Assembly (NCBI GenBank): GCA_031216445.1
Contig: CM062209.1
Span: 27,395,501 to 27,459,500, forward strand
DNA length: 64,000 nucleotides
DNA from: Lateolabrax maculatus
Lineage: Eukaryota; Chordata; Actinopteri; Acropomatiformes; Lateolabracidae
Direction of reading: 5' to 3'
Position numbers and translations under genes: made by a program. Under the pieces are notes generated by a model that was given only the letters and a program-made list of their open reading frames with translations, did no database searches and had not been told where the DNA came from. Shown here piece by piece: positions 36,021-48,920 of this stretch; the first letter of the stretch is position 1; each line of letters begins with the position of its first letter.

Positions 36021-37860
36021 AAATAGCTGTGTAGGATCCAATGTGTTTTAAACGGAATGGTTGGAGTGAAGTGATGAAGAAACAGAATATAGTAAACACA
36101 ACGGAGGACAGCTACGTTCATGAGAATTAAGTTATAAACGTTTTGAAAAGTGTTCGCTCAAATTGTTAACTTTACCTTGGTATTACAGTTGGCATCACAT
36201 TTTGTGTGTGTGTGCACCCATTGTGTCTTACGTGCACTGATTTTAAAACAACATTATGTTAGAAAGCAAATTGTGGAGATCAAATGTGTGTGTGTGAGAA
36301 GTCACTGCCGTAAATCATTAAACACTGATTTGCCAATCATACAGCACAGCAGTTGTTATTAAGCTATATTTAGGTTGATTTAGTCAGATGACGTCCTCCT
36401 GACCTTATAATAGTGATTTGGTCTCAGTCCATACTAGATGTTGGCTGTGAAGCAGTTTTGCTGTTTGCCAACTAAAAAGGAGGCGAAGGAAAAAATATTT
36501 AGCTGTTTCCATATTGTTCAGGGTGATCACTGTGGACAGAGGTCTCTACTTAAACAACCTGGAAACATTTTTCACACAGTTTTTTTTTCAAATGTAGACA
36601 GCTTAATGTAGAGCTTGTCTGAGAGTCACACTGATCAATGCATTGAACAGTTTGAATAGATTAATTTGAATGAACATGAGATGGTTTGTCATCCAAACTA
36701 CAAGTGCAGTCAGTAGAAAGTGAGTCTGAAGAGGTGATTGCAGTAGGTGAGTGAGGAGAATGCACCATCTGGTTTCCTCGTAATAAATGCTGTAGTGAGC
36801 TTTTGGGCACCTGATCTTCCCTCTCTCCCACTGTTCCTGCTTGAACACAACACACACACCCAGCACGCCACTCACTTACTAAACTTGTTAGCATCTTGTT
36901 TGGAAAGTGTTCACAGCCAACTCAGAGAAAAATGTCTTTACGGACCATATGGCCTCCTGCGCTCTGTCTCGTCAGGATTGAATTTGAGAATAGGACGTGT
37001 GGGCGGTATTTATTAAGCATCTTCAGATTTAGAAATCAATTCATGAGCATCTTTAAACATCAGGAGAATTTAAAACAAATATTTAATTTCAATCTAAAAG
37101 GACAAAAATACCCGTGTCTGTTTTTGAATATGTTCTATCTTTTGCGTGATGCACCCCAAAAGTGAATGTTTCCTATCTCAAAGACCACAGACACCAAAGA
37201 CACTACACTAGTGAGGGAGATGTTTTACAAAGCAAGGCCCCACTATATTATGTTTCATGTTGGCCCATTCAGTGAATGTTTGTGTGAATGGGATTTAGGA
37301 AATGCGCAGTCATTCAGCAAGAGCTGACCGCAAGGGATCGGTCATTTCTGCTGTTCCAAAGCATGGCAGTGAACACGGCAAGGTGAAATTAGATGCAATC
37401 GAATCTGACCTTCCCCTGGCGCACCCTAACCCCCCAAAGTACAATTACTATTCAGCAGCCCCTTTTGGGGTTGCAAATGGGGTCTGGCTGTATTGGCACA
37501 GTGCTGCAGCCCCACAGGGTTTCAAATCTACTGACGTGACTTTTCTGCGTTTGTTGTGTTTTAACACGTGGACCACAGCAGATCAGGGATGCAGATTGGA
37601 TTACAGAAAAAGTTCAGTATTAGGCTTTTTTGTTTTGGTTCTATGAGTTAGGATATTTTGCATACTGGATAACAACACTGAATTACCTTCCATTCAATTT
37701 TGGGGTGCAGCACGCCAAAAACAAGAAAAATATTTAAAAATAGACAAGAATATGTTTGTCCTTTTAAATTGAAATGAAAGATTTGTGGAAAGTAATTCAA
37801 ACATGAGTTTGTTAGCTATTTTCTGTTGTTCTGAGTTATTTTGTCTAATTAATTAGTTCA
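36021..37860 (+). other. intron 2 stretch
   Basis: Nothing recognised. Short TG-rich spots near 36203 and 36284, T-run near 36580. The 114-codon frame at 37302-37646 has no recognisable domain. Confidence 0.35.
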
Positions 37861-38070
37861 AGTTTAAAATTTCAAGTTCATTATTGTCATATGAACAACA
37901 GTTACAGGGGGTCATTGGCAATTCAATTCTTAGTTCTCAGGCACCAACAATGATCATACAATGAGTTTAAAAAGAATTTGAGATCTGGAGCACTGGATCA
38001 GTGTGAGATCCAATGCAGGCCTTGTTAAGTAGATTGAGTATCAGTCATGTCCGATCCACATTAAATTACA
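37861..38070. repeat. probable retroposon 3'-end fragment
   Basis: Text ttcaagttcattattgtcat then atgaacaacagttacaggg recalls a teleost LINE terminus (caagtttattgtcatatgcac). Limits approximate. Confidence 0.35.
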
Positions 38071-38872
38071 GTTTCTTCGTCAATGTAATTTCAAAATTCC
38101 TGTCAGTTACAGTAAATCAGTCACGGCAGGCCGCCAACTCAGTTATGTAGTGGCACAGCAATCCCTGGTCCTATCTATACCTTACATAAAAGTGATTCTC
38201 AGATGCTTCCTCAACCTTTAATTTGGTGCAAACAATGTTATTACAGATAGGAATGATGGCCAAAACTAACTGTAATAAATCAGAATTATCATTTAAGACG
38301 AAGAAGAAGAGGTGGGAAAAAATGTTAAGTTTTATCACGTTTTTTGTGAGATTTGGCTAAAAGCTTCCTCATAAACATTTAACCGAGAGAGTAAAAACTG
38401 AAGTATGCGACTGCAAAACAAAGTTTGTTTGCATTGGATGAAGACCACCAAACACACATGCACCTCAGCTTCATTTTCAGAGTCAGATGTTATTCTCATG
38501 GACAGCTGAGTTGTTTTCCAGATGGTCCCGAAATTCCCAACAAAACAACGTCCAGGTTTCAGTACTAACCTCACTGCTGGTTGAGCTGAGGTTCAGCCGG
38601 TATGATTGTTCACATTTTGGCATTAAGTCAACTTTTACTGGCAATTAGCACAAATCTGCAACTTGAGAGCAGAAAGTTAACAGCTTTTTTGGACAAGCAG
38701 ACCCGTTCCAAACAAAATGTGTTTGTTGAATTCACACTTCTCTGACACATTGCTCATGTTAACACATTTCAGACTTTATACTGTTAATTAGTCCCTGTGT
38801 GAATATCACACTTGCGATTTCACACTATTACTACTGTAGCAACAGCCTGTACAAGCCCTCATAGCCACTAAG

Positions 38873-39192
38873 ACCCTTTTTACACAACCTGTTTAAGGCG
38901 TGAATGTCATGCCGTCATTCAGTCTCGCCTTCTGTATGATACGTACGAACGCTGAATGGCAGGGGAGGGAACGGCACACATTGTTGTTCCGCCGTGAAGT
39001 CGGCATTGGAGGTAATTGAAAACCTCAATTGATGTCCACGTAAACAGGGGAGCTGGCATGACGGGGCGCCGATGAGGTCGAGTCACGCCTCTGGCATTAT
39101 GTCGGTGTTGTTTGGTTCAATGTAAAAAACAAAGCCAGCGTAATGACAGGCCTTCTTTACGGCGTGATTGCGCAGTCTCTGTGTAAAAAGGG
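38873..39192. mobile_element. MITE with ccctttttacaca inverted ends
   Basis: The left end ccctttttacaca and the right end tgtgtaaaaaggg are perfect 13-bp inverted repeats 320 bp apart. Subterminal gcgtgaatgtcatgccg and cggcgtgattgcg are partly inverted as well. The interior is CG-rich against an AT-rich intron. Non-coding. Confidence 0.7.
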
Positions 39193-40699
39193 CTTATATG
39201 AACCATTTCTGCAGGTCCATTGCTCTTCCCGCTGAACTGAGTTTCGCATCCAACACTTTTTTGGAGACACTTTTACGGCATTTCTCCAAAAACATATTTT
39301 ACTTATTGAAAGCATTTGCACATATGGTAGGATTGATTATCTTTGCTGTAAGTAGGGACCTACATTTGGAAGAGGTGTCTCCTGGTACAAAATCCCATAT
39401 GTATGAAGTGGGAAAAATTGACTTTGCTCATTATTTTGGAGATGTGAGATGAGCATGACAGGTTCTCTGTGATACTGATTCCAAATGTCCGTTTGGTGTT
39501 TTGGAAGTTACTTATGGCTCTAACGTTAATTAGCCACAGTTCATATAATCATCAGTAATCAGAACCCAGCTCCAATAAACTTAAATGTTTTTTCAGAAAA
39601 TGTACTTTATCACATTATACAGTTATATCCGTATTATGCAACATAAAATGACATTTACTATGATAGAGTTTAATTAATTTGGCCCTCTCTGAATGATAAG
39701 TTTGACTCAGCACCTGAAGATCCCTTCCCTTTCCCTCTTGTTTTGTTCCCAGATGTTTGGAAGGCTTTTCTTGAAAATAGCTGACAAAAACGAACAATTA
39801 ATGTCTAATTTTGGATTACAATCCATTTTTGCTTGAGAAATGGAAACATATTGAAGCACATAGTGTATAGTGTCGAAAAACTATTTATTTCTTTGGCATA
39901 CACCCACTGTACAGAAAAACACTAATGGGAGTCATTAAGATAGATTTATTCAATAATGACTGTTTACAGGGAACGTTGAGCCAAAATTGATATTCTGTAA
40001 GTTGCCAAGACAGTGAGTTATCCAAAGATCCATGACAAAGACCCCCTGACACACACACACACACACAAACTCCCAGTTTGGCATACAGTCTGTGAGGCCC
40101 AAGTTGCTTTGCTCCAGACATCCTGTGGGTATCAGAGTGATTTAGCAAACCCACAGGGAGCATGCTCTTATGTTAACAGACCTGGGACGTGTGCCAACAA
40201 CAGCACGTTTCAGAGGCATTTTTAGGAATAGAGTTGAGTATAAGTTGTTTTTTTCTTCAGCTGGCTGCAATAGGGCAGAAGGAATGGTAGTTAAAATTGC
40301 AGTAGCTCATTTGCAAAGGGTCATGTATCACCTTCAAAGTTCAGCTGTAATTAGGGGCACTTGAAAGACTGGGCTAAAGGGAACACACACACACACACGC
40401 ACAGCCTTCGTCAACATGTGGCGATGAGCTACTCACAAAGAAAGAATCAGTATCTTAAAGCAATCTTTAAAATGTCTGATAGAAAGTCTAAAAATATCAC
40501 TAACACTCTGAAGTAAAGATTTTGTAAAAGTATTTGAAGTAGTTAAATCCAGGGGACTACCCCCAAATAATAAGGACTACAAATGATTCTGATTTTACCA
40601 AAGTTAGTAAACGTAAGAACACTGAGTAGCATGTTGATGCTTGAATATCTACACGTAGATTAATACAGAATAAAGTTAATAAGTCATGCAGACTGGACA
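39193..40699 (+). other. intron 2 stretch with AC microsatellites
   Basis: (AC) runs at about 40049-40067 and 40383-40402. No gene recognised. Confidence 0.45.
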
Positions 40700-41122
40700 T
40701 CAAGTCAAGTCAATTTTATTTGTATAGACCCAAATCATAACAAAAGTTATCTCAAGACACTTTTCACATAATGTAGGTCTAGACCATACCCTTTAAAATA
40801 TTATTTATTATTTATTATATATTCCCACCATGAGCAGCACTTGGCGACAGTGGCGAGGAAAAACTCCCTTTTAACAGGTAGAAACCTCGAGCAGAACCAG
40901 GCTCTGGCTGGCCATCTGCATCGACCGAGTTGGGTTGAAAGGGGAGGAGAGAGGGGGAGAGGGGAGACAGAACAGGAGGAGAGACAACATATCAGACTAA
41001 TAATAATAACAACTGCAGCAGTGAGTGTGGAGCAGGAACATGGGGGCAGTAGACGGCCTGCAGCCACAGATCCAGACTCTACAGCTCCAGAGGAAGAAAT
41101 ACCTGCAGAAAGTGAGAAGGAA
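40700..41122 (-). mobile_element. truncated copy of the TTGAC-tailed LINE 3' end, longer
   Basis: Begins tcaagtcaagtcaattttat and shares successive blocks with 2930-3295, including aggggaggagagagggggag and tacctgcagaaagtgagaag. Compared with the larger element, a tattatttattatt stretch replaces the cagagacccaacag segment at about 40801-40825. An extra segment at about 41037-41075 is also absent from the larger element. No coding part. Confidence 0.82.
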
Positions 41123-41154
41123 AATCAACTGAATATTTGACCCTGTCAGTTAGA

Positions 41155-41407
41155 GCTGAACTGATTAGCCAATGATTATTCAATCAACAGGAGATTATTC
41201 AGCAACTATTTTGATAATGATACATTTTCATTTCAATAATGGAGAATGTTTGATTGTTCCACGATCTCGGATTTTTGCTGCTTTTAATCTTAAATTAGTA
41301 AGGAAAATATAAATGTAAAAATATTTTGGGCATTTGTCACTATTTTCTCATGGTTTATAGACAAAAACAATGAATTTATAATTTGAGAAAATAATTATTA
41401 GTCGTCC
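41155..41407 (-). repeat. ancient dispersed repeat, orientation A
   Basis: actgattagccaatgattat and gcaactattttgataatgat, then tgagaaaataattatta, match the ends of a widespread teleost element of about 300 bp. The opposite-orientation copy is at 55255-55560. Confidence 0.55.
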
Positions 41408-44320
41408 TGCTTCTGTGAGTCACAGGGCTCTGCCAGCGTTTGCCCTCTGTTTAAATAAGGCTTGTACATGCACTGAGCGGTACATTTTGCTGTCACTCAG
41501 CATATCCATAGTACTATGACTTCATGAACAAAGTGAGGCATCATATTTGGTTCTAACCATCTTTCCATGTTGTTATGTCAATCCAAACAACATGTGCACA
41601 TCAAGCTTGGTTGCCCCTCTCGCATGTTGTTGGCAGGGGCTGTAAAGAGTTCAACTCTTGCCAACATCATTTATGGATTATGAGGTTTCGTTGATGAGTC
41701 ACCTTATAAGTGCTGACCCTATGAAGTCAGTATGAGTAGTGGCAAGGTTGGACTAGAGGAAAAGCTGAGAAAATGTTTGACAAAATAGTCTTAACTCAAA
41801 GTTCACTTACTAACCTTCTCAGGAGCTCTCAGGTACTTTCAGTCACCACCAAATATTCACACTGATTTAACGTAACCTATATTATTTATCGGTTGTGGTG
41901 CTGTTGTAAGACCATACTCAGTTTCAAGAAAAACCTCACTGATTTGTTGAATACCTTCAAATAAATGTATTTTGTACCTAGATTTTGATCTAGATTCTAA
42001 AATGTATATTATCCAGTATAAATCTTGGCTGCAACTTTGATATGAAAGGTTCATTATAGACAGCCCCTGTTATTCTATTCTATTACGTATGAAAGGTTTA
42101 TACTTACAGCTAATAAGAGACTTTGAGAGACAGATAAATGGAAGCCACACAAAAAAAGGTTCCAGGACTCAAATGGATTGTGTAACACTTTCCTTTTTAT
42201 TAGAGCTAAATGAGAGATTGATAATTTAATCTTTTTCATGTTAAGTCAGAAAAACTGATGTATTATTTATTATTATTTAAATCATTTTTATTCCACTGCC
42301 AGGGGATATAAGATGTCTTCTAAGTGTTTATGTAGACAATTCTGGAGCCTGCAGATACTGTATTGTATAGTGTTAAGTGACTGATAGATGGAGATTAAAG
42401 ACTGAATGCTGAATGTTAATAAGGAACCGGCCATCTGCTTTGTATCACTGTCTGGTTGTCCAAAAGGATTGAAACCTTGAATATTATTATGTCCTCCTAT
42501 AAAAACGTTTTTCTCTCTACAAACCATGGTCCATGGCTGGAGTGTTTTCCTCTCTTTCTCTCTGTCCAGCTGTAACGTGAACAGTCAGCTGAGGAGGAAA
42601 AAGTTTATTTGCCGTGGTGATGTTGATGGATGTTTCCCCTCTATGTTGGCCAGAACAGCAGTTTTTCACAAGATGTTTCTGCTTCTGACACATCTTCTCA
42701 CTTAATGACATGACTCTAACCTAAGGCTTATTGAAAAAAAGCTGACTTTGTGATGTTTGTATTCATTCTGTGATTTGATTATTGTCAATTTTAGGGCTAA
42801 AATTTGCTGTGGTTTCCAGTTTTCTCTCAGTCGTTGAAATTCAGCTGAGGTGCTATTCCACTCGACATTTAAGGCTGGTTGCTGAAGAACCAGTCTACAT
42901 ATTTGGCTTTGAGAGTTGAGGAATGTGGAAAGCTGAAACCTACGACCTGGACTACAGGAAAAGAAACTGTGCCAAACATGGCTCGAGTGTCCAGCTTGTG
43001 AAGAACTGTATTCTTCTGGATGGAGCTTTAGAAGCAGCGAGCTTCTGCCAGACGGGTGATAGTTTTTTGCTTGCCATGGGCTCACCTTTTTGTCTGTACT
43101 GAACAGCACCACTATAAACCACTCCGCTATTAGACTCTGAATCAGTTCAGCAGCTTATACTGTGTTGTTTTTTTTTTTTTTTTACATTAGGCATTTAGGC
43201 TATGTACTCTTACCTTCCATTGTGTCTTTGAATGCAAACATCAAAGGCATTTAATGCAACACCAATAACAGGTTATGTTAAGAATATGAAAATAATAACA
43301 AAAACAAAGCATGACATAAAGCTTACTCACTACTTCATGACACCTAAGCCAGTTCCACCCTCTGATAAAGACCTGATATGCAGCTGAAAGCTCCAAAAAA
43401 AGCTCATAAATGGACCTTGAGTTAAGCTAATATTGTCACACATACTGACCCTAACATCAAGAATAACCTTCCATGCTCCAAACATGTTATTTCTGTATGA
43501 GGTTTAGTACCACAGGCACAGCTTTAATAAAGAGGTTTAGGTCATGGTTTTTGGACACACCATAGAGAAGTCCTATGTCTGATATTTCAGGCCAAATCAA
43601 TGTACAGATCTGTCATTGTGAATAAAACCTCTGCTTCCATGCTGCCTTTATATCAACTAGGACTTTTCCAGATGTGCACAGTATGAGAGGCTTCACCCAT
43701 GGACGGTTTACCTTTTGTGTCGGACATACAGCTCTGATTTGTCCGATCAGCCTTGAGGCTGGGCTTATTCCATTTCCCCTCATGCTCAATGGACTTTTCA
43801 TATGAGGCCATAAGCCACAGGGTTCTTGGGCAACTTTATTCAGTGATTTGCTTTCAGACAGACTGGCAGGAATGCTGACTCTTGCAATAATTAAGCTTAA
43901 TTGTTTCTTAGAAAGGAACTTTCAGGGCCCACACTGACCTTTTTTGACTGGTATCTGCTATTCATGGTCCATGGACTGTTTGATGGACTGTTCATGTAAC
44001 TGTGTAATGGCTACATTTTCATGTACTAATGAATCCAAAATTTTCACACTAGAAAGGCAATACAATTCAACTCCTGTTTACACTTGACCTTCACCTGCAG
44101 TTGTCAAATGATTTGGGATGATTTAGTCTATGATTTGATTTCTTTTGCAGATGACTGTTTCTTCGTGTACAGCTGCAATCTTTATGAATCTCTATTGAAA
44201 TGGTATATTTTAAATGTCAGATTAAACATATGAGTAATATCTGCTAAAGGGTCTGAATGAAAGGTCAGTCTCTTCTTACATGTGGCTGAAAGTTACCTTG
44301 GATAAATCAACACTTGGAAT
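41408..44320 (+). other. intron 2 stretch
   Basis: Poly-T run near 43167-43183. No exon, RNA or confident repeat recognised. The 136-codon minus frame at 42702-43112 shows no domain and is judged to be chance. Confidence 0.35.
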
Positions 44321-44495
44321 AAAGAGGAGGTAGAGCATGTTGTCTACAGATCACAGGGTTGGTGGTTTGATCCCCACCTCTTGCTGTCTCCATGTTGAAG
44401 TGTCACTGAACCCTCTGTGGAGGCCTGGCGATACTACCGAACCCAAAATTGCTCCCCATGGTTTCAGACCAGCACTTTGAGGTGTGTGTGAATGA
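44321..44495 (+). mobile_element. tRNA-derived SINE, head and body, 3' end missing
   Basis: The A-box-like tract gaggtagagcatgttg and the B box ggtttgatccc (about 44364-44374) have tRNA-promoter spacing. The body text (gtgtcactgaaccc, caaaattgctccccatggtt, gtgtgtgaatga) matches a widespread teleost SINE. Its own 3' end is absent here because a LINE fragment begins at 44496-44497. A minus-strand piece of what looks like the missing 3' end occurs at 46982-47070. Confidence 0.65.
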
Positions 44496-44736
44496 ACCCA
44501 ACTCGGTCGATGCAGATGGCCCCCCCACCCAGAGCCTGGTTCTGCTCGAGGTTTCTACCTGTTAAAAGGGAGTTTTTCCTCACCACTGTCTCCAAGTGCT
44601 GCTCATGGTGGGAACTGTTGGGTCTCTGTAAATAATATTTTGAAGAGTTGGTCTTAACCTACTCTATGTGAAAGCATCTTGAGATAACTTTTGTTATGAT
44701 TTGGCGCTATACAAATAAAATTGACTTGACTTGACT
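44496..44736 (+). mobile_element. truncated LINE 3' end inserted in the SINE, flanked by 7-bp duplication
   Basis: On the + strand: actcggtcgatgcagatggc, gcctggttctgctcgaggtt, acctgttaaaagggag, ggcgctatacaaataaaatt and a TTGAC tail. This is the same family as 2913-5111 but in the opposite orientation. The 7-mer tgaatga stands on both sides (44489-44495 and 44737-44743), as expected for target-primed insertion. Confidence 0.8.
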
Positions 44737-44743
44737 TGAATGA

Positions 44744-46446
44744 GCAAAATAATAAAGCAAACCATGCAAAGCTCTTTTTTACGACATTATAATGATAATA
44801 GTTATAGTACCTTTGGTGTCCTCTTCAGGACATGCTCTTGAGAAATGTTTCCAACCTTGGTGGACTACCAACTATGAGAGGGTTTCCATATCAACCTGTC
44901 CCTGTGAAAATGAGACTTTTTATGTGATTTTATAAATGGCTACATCTCCTAAAAACCCAGTTTGCACAAGACTTGTGGTTATTGCAAGTAGTTACACTGT
45001 ATTGAAAGGGCAATATGAGCTTCCTCATCAGTTTACACATGATATGTACCTTGATCACTTTTAAATTGTGGATCCAGTCACCTGAAAATCCCAGAAAGGA
45101 CAATAAAGTGCAAAATCACCTAACGAGGTAATTCAGCTGAGATCGTCAGTTTGTGCTCTTTGCTTCTTTCCATTACAGTCCCATTTCTTGGTATGCAGTT
45201 GTGGTCAGTAGGCTTCACTTAGTACTTGAATCAGCAGTTCTTTCAATCTTAAAGGATGTATAGTTATTCTGTTTTTCAAGAAGGATGGTTTGACAGAACA
45301 TTAGAGCTGTATATTTATAAACCCCTCCCCCTCCCCACCTCGAACCCTAACCCCATCAGCCATCTATCACCTCATCGTTGGTGTATAACAAGGAGAGGCC
45401 CCTGTCCTTTTATAGGCCTCTCTGAGGACCCAGGATTTTTTCAGTGCTATTAGTGTTGGCTATTGATGAAGCAGTGTGGGAAGGGTTGTGCCGAGTGGAA
45501 GATGAGGATGAAAAGAGTTACATCAGAGGCCGCTTGCACATCTAAGTTGGATCCATTACAGTCTCCAGAGACTCTGCAAAGGGTCATTTTGACCTCTGAC
45601 CCTCATGCCACCCACCCACCCACTGTGGCCCTAAAATTGTGTGTGATAATCTGGGAATAAGTATACTTGAGACATGGTGATAGACATGCACACACTGTGC
45701 TGTCTCTGTCCTGGTCTCTCTTTAAGTCGTAGGTAGAAGGTCTTGACCTACAGGAGGAGGTAGTGACGAGTTCCTGCTGCAGTAATTTAGCATTTCTGAG
45801 TTTTAGGTAAATACCTGCAGTACCATGAATGTGTTTCCAGGTCTTTATTTTGAAACAGGTTTATCTTAGAGACAGGCCTTTATGTCTAATGTGTTTCTCT
45901 TCATATTTAAGTAATACGTCACTCTGTTTTCTGATGTGCTCCTATTTAAATTTTCTATTGATGTTAACTCCATTCTTGGTCCATATTTCCCTGTTATCTT
46001 GACATTCAGAACAATTTACATTTTCACAGCATTTTAATAGTGAAACTGATTCCACTCTCTAAATAGTCTACTGTCTACTGTTCTACTACGTGTTAAGCTA
46101 AGGTCAATCAAATACTTCCAGGACTGATGTTTCACATTAAGAGCCTTACAGTTGTTCAAATGGCATAATACAAGTATAAGTCGTCGAAATAAACTCAATT
46201 TAAATTAATGAGTGAGTGAAAACAGTTCTTCTGCTTTTGTCATAGTGATGGAATTAGTGATGTGGATATTTACATTAGGGTGAATTTAAAATGTAAGCCA
46301 TTAAAGTACAGGTAATTCCACCATAATACCACCATCAAACCTCCAACCACTCCTCCCCTTTCTTTGGTGACCAGTCGTTATTTTTTCTGGCTTGAGATAC
46401 TATTTTACACTTTTCTTTGACACATTAATTGCGACTTTACTGTGTT
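44744..46446 (+). other. intron 2 stretch
   Basis: Nothing recognised. One 22-bp purine-rich tract at 45749-45770 recurs exactly at 49442-49463. Confidence 0.35.
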
Positions 46447-46981
46447 TGTCACGACGGTGTGCAAAAGGCAGCAGGGGACAGGACCCAGATGCAAACATTA
46501 GGCAGACCTGGTGCAGTTCAAAGGTTAATTTGATTCAAAAGCATACAGTACAGCACCATGAGATAGAAGTGGGTCAAAACCAGAGAAGGCAATCCAAAAC
46601 AAGACAACAAGTCCAATAATCAGGCAGAGGGTCAATCAAAAGATACAGAGAGATTACAGATGCTAGAAAGGAAAGGCATGAGTCACGTGGCAACTTTGAC
46701 AATCTGGCAAGGTATGAATGGGAAAGGGCTGGTTCAGCACTGCAGGTCGGACAAGGGAATGAGGTGCAGGTGGGAAATGGGCGGGGTGAGGGGAATGAGG
46801 GGATTGCAGGGTGGACAGGAGTGGCAGGATCTGGAGTGAAAGGAGAACAGTCAGAGGGCACCTGGTGGACCAGCGGAGAATGGCGACTAAGGGGCCCGGA
46901 GAAGTGCAAATGCAGCTAGAGGATGGGACACAGATGCAGACTGTGACTCTGTTGTCACATTTCTACCAAGCATATTTTTTT
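46447..46981. repeat. probable dispersed element (LTR- or DNA-type)
   Basis: From tgtcacgacggtgtgcaaaa to about tctgttgtcaca, the text (caggacccagatgca, ggcaatccaaaacaagacaa, gaaatgggcggggtgagggg) resembles an abundant teleost repeat that gives spurious proline-rich minus-strand frames. Class not certain. Confidence 0.4.
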
Positions 46982-47070
46982 TAATGGTAAATGGTAAATG
47001 GACTGCATTTTTTTATAGTGCTTTTCTAGTCTACTGACCACTCTCTGACCGCTGACTGCCCTAATCACTC
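46982..47070 (-). repeat. SINE 3'-end fragment
   Basis: taatggtaaatggtaaatgg, then actgcat and atagtgcttttctagt, is the complement of the usual tRNA-SINE 3' end (cgctatataaatgcagtcca, then tttaccatt). Confidence 0.55.
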
Positions 47071-48689
47071 TTATCTCAGGTACTTAACCTGGTGGTTTGT
47101 CTTGGACGAGAGACAGGAAGGAAAAGCACTTGGATATCTCTCGCACTTTGAGTTTATGATGCAGTGAAAACAAACAGTGATGATTAATAGCCAGACTGCC
47201 CTTCCTCCTGAAGGTGCAATGCTGGAAGTTTCAAATCCGTTTTTAGAATGCTTTGCTTCACTGTTTTAACATATAATAAATATTGAAGGTTTTACATAAA
47301 TACAGCTAAGAGACACTCATCCATGCCTCTCTCTTGGTCTATTCTTCTGTCTCTTCCCATTTGTTTCTTTCTTGCCATCCACTCTTCAGAAACAATCTAA
47401 TCCTCCCTTATAAAATCTTTGTTGTGTGAATTTGGACATGGACCCAAAGTGCTTAAGATTCCTCTCAGTAGCCCAAGAATGTGCAGTGCTCCCATGTAGG
47501 AGCTACTTCTTTGCTTCTTGTTCTCTTGTAAAGACGTTAGCACGTCAGGTCTCTGAGGTGAGCTGAAAAATGCAACAGGAGCTCTATGGGTTTACCAGAG
47601 ACACTAAGTCCTGCACTAGTCAGCGAGAAGCTAAAAGTCTGGAGCAGTGGAACTGAGGATGACCGGAGCATTTTATTGTGAAGAAGTGAGAAGTGAAATA
47701 TGCCCTATTGAAGCGCTTAGGTTGCATTATGTGACACTCCAGTAACTGCACAGATTTGATCCAAGATTTGGCTAAAGACGGAAAATTCATCAAACACAGC
47801 AAACGGTCTTGCCAATAAATCATTTAAAGTCCCTTCGAAAAGCCACTTATGGTGTGGTCCTCTCTGTTTTCTGGTCACAAACACTAACGCAACCCATTTG
47901 AAAAGCTGAAAAAGCCGGCAAGGTCTGGGAACACATATCACTGGAGACTAGGGTCGCAGGCAGGTTAAGCTTTTCTCCAGAACTGACGCTAACCTCTTCC
48001 AAACTTCGACATACACTTATCAACGGCAGTTGCCATAAAAGCCCCCCATCGAAGAATAGTTAAGTGTTTGCTCGGCAGCGCTTCAGTCAGACTATGGAGC
48101 AGTCAACCGAATCGAACCTTCTCATATAGCGTAGCATGCTAAGGCATGTGATCCCTGTGCTTGCTGTTTTTTCATAACTATGCACAACAAATACAGTCAG
48201 AAAGTGGGTGATGCATTACTGCTTGTAAACCTATTAGCAGAATAAATGCACTTTTGTTACACTATAACACAGTTTCCAAGTTTTCAGTCAAATATGTTGG
48301 ATTATTCACTTACAGTAGACTCATAAGTTTCCAAATAAGCTTGACAACATTATTATTGTTAGCATTCAAAGGTGATTTTAATTTTTGTGTACTTGGGTGA
48401 TATTTTCACTCGAACTTTAAATGACACAACTCATGATATCATGAATAAAATAAATAAAGTAAAAATAAATAACTAACATCAAAAAAGAGAGGACAGTACC
48501 CATAATATATATATCTATGAGCATAAGCATATACTTCCAAATCCAGAAAAATGTTCTATAAAACATTATATGCCATGCTACTTCACGCCATACTACTACA
48601 CTACTTCCCAAGCCCCCTCATAAAACTTTAACCAGACACTAAAAAGAAGGTGTCTAAATGTTTCAAATGTTTGGATTTTTCATATTTTA
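47071..48689 (+). other. intron 2 stretch
   Basis: No exon, RNA or confident repeat recognised. Confidence 0.35.
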
Positions 48690-48920
48690 TTAATTCTGTG
48701 ACTATAATATTTCCATCCAAAGTACCCAAAACCTTTAGTCCTAGGAACTACTTTTCAAGGAACTCAAAGATTCCTTCAGCCCGTTGTTGTCTGCGTTTCC
48801 ACTGCGTTCTAAAGACCCACGGAAATTATGCCAATTTGTCCACTAAATAATGTCCCCAGAACTTAATTTGGACCTGGTCCCTGCGGTCAAAACGCACTGA
48901 GTTCCTTTTTGCTATTAAAA
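48690..48920. repeat. probable MITE (aggaactacttttcaaggaac type)
   Basis: cctaggaactacttttcaag, gtttccactgcgttc and gtccccagaacttaatttgg are typical pieces of a teleost hAT-like MITE. Ends degraded. Confidence 0.4.

Noticed and set aside
46780..46870. Gly-rich reading G-V-A-G-S-G-V-K-G-E-Q
   Set aside because: Triplet spacing fails and the segment lies inside a probable dispersed repeat.
46574..46909. 111-codon proline-rich minus frame
   Set aside because: Lies within the probable dispersed element at 46447-46981; such frames are typical artefacts of that repeat.
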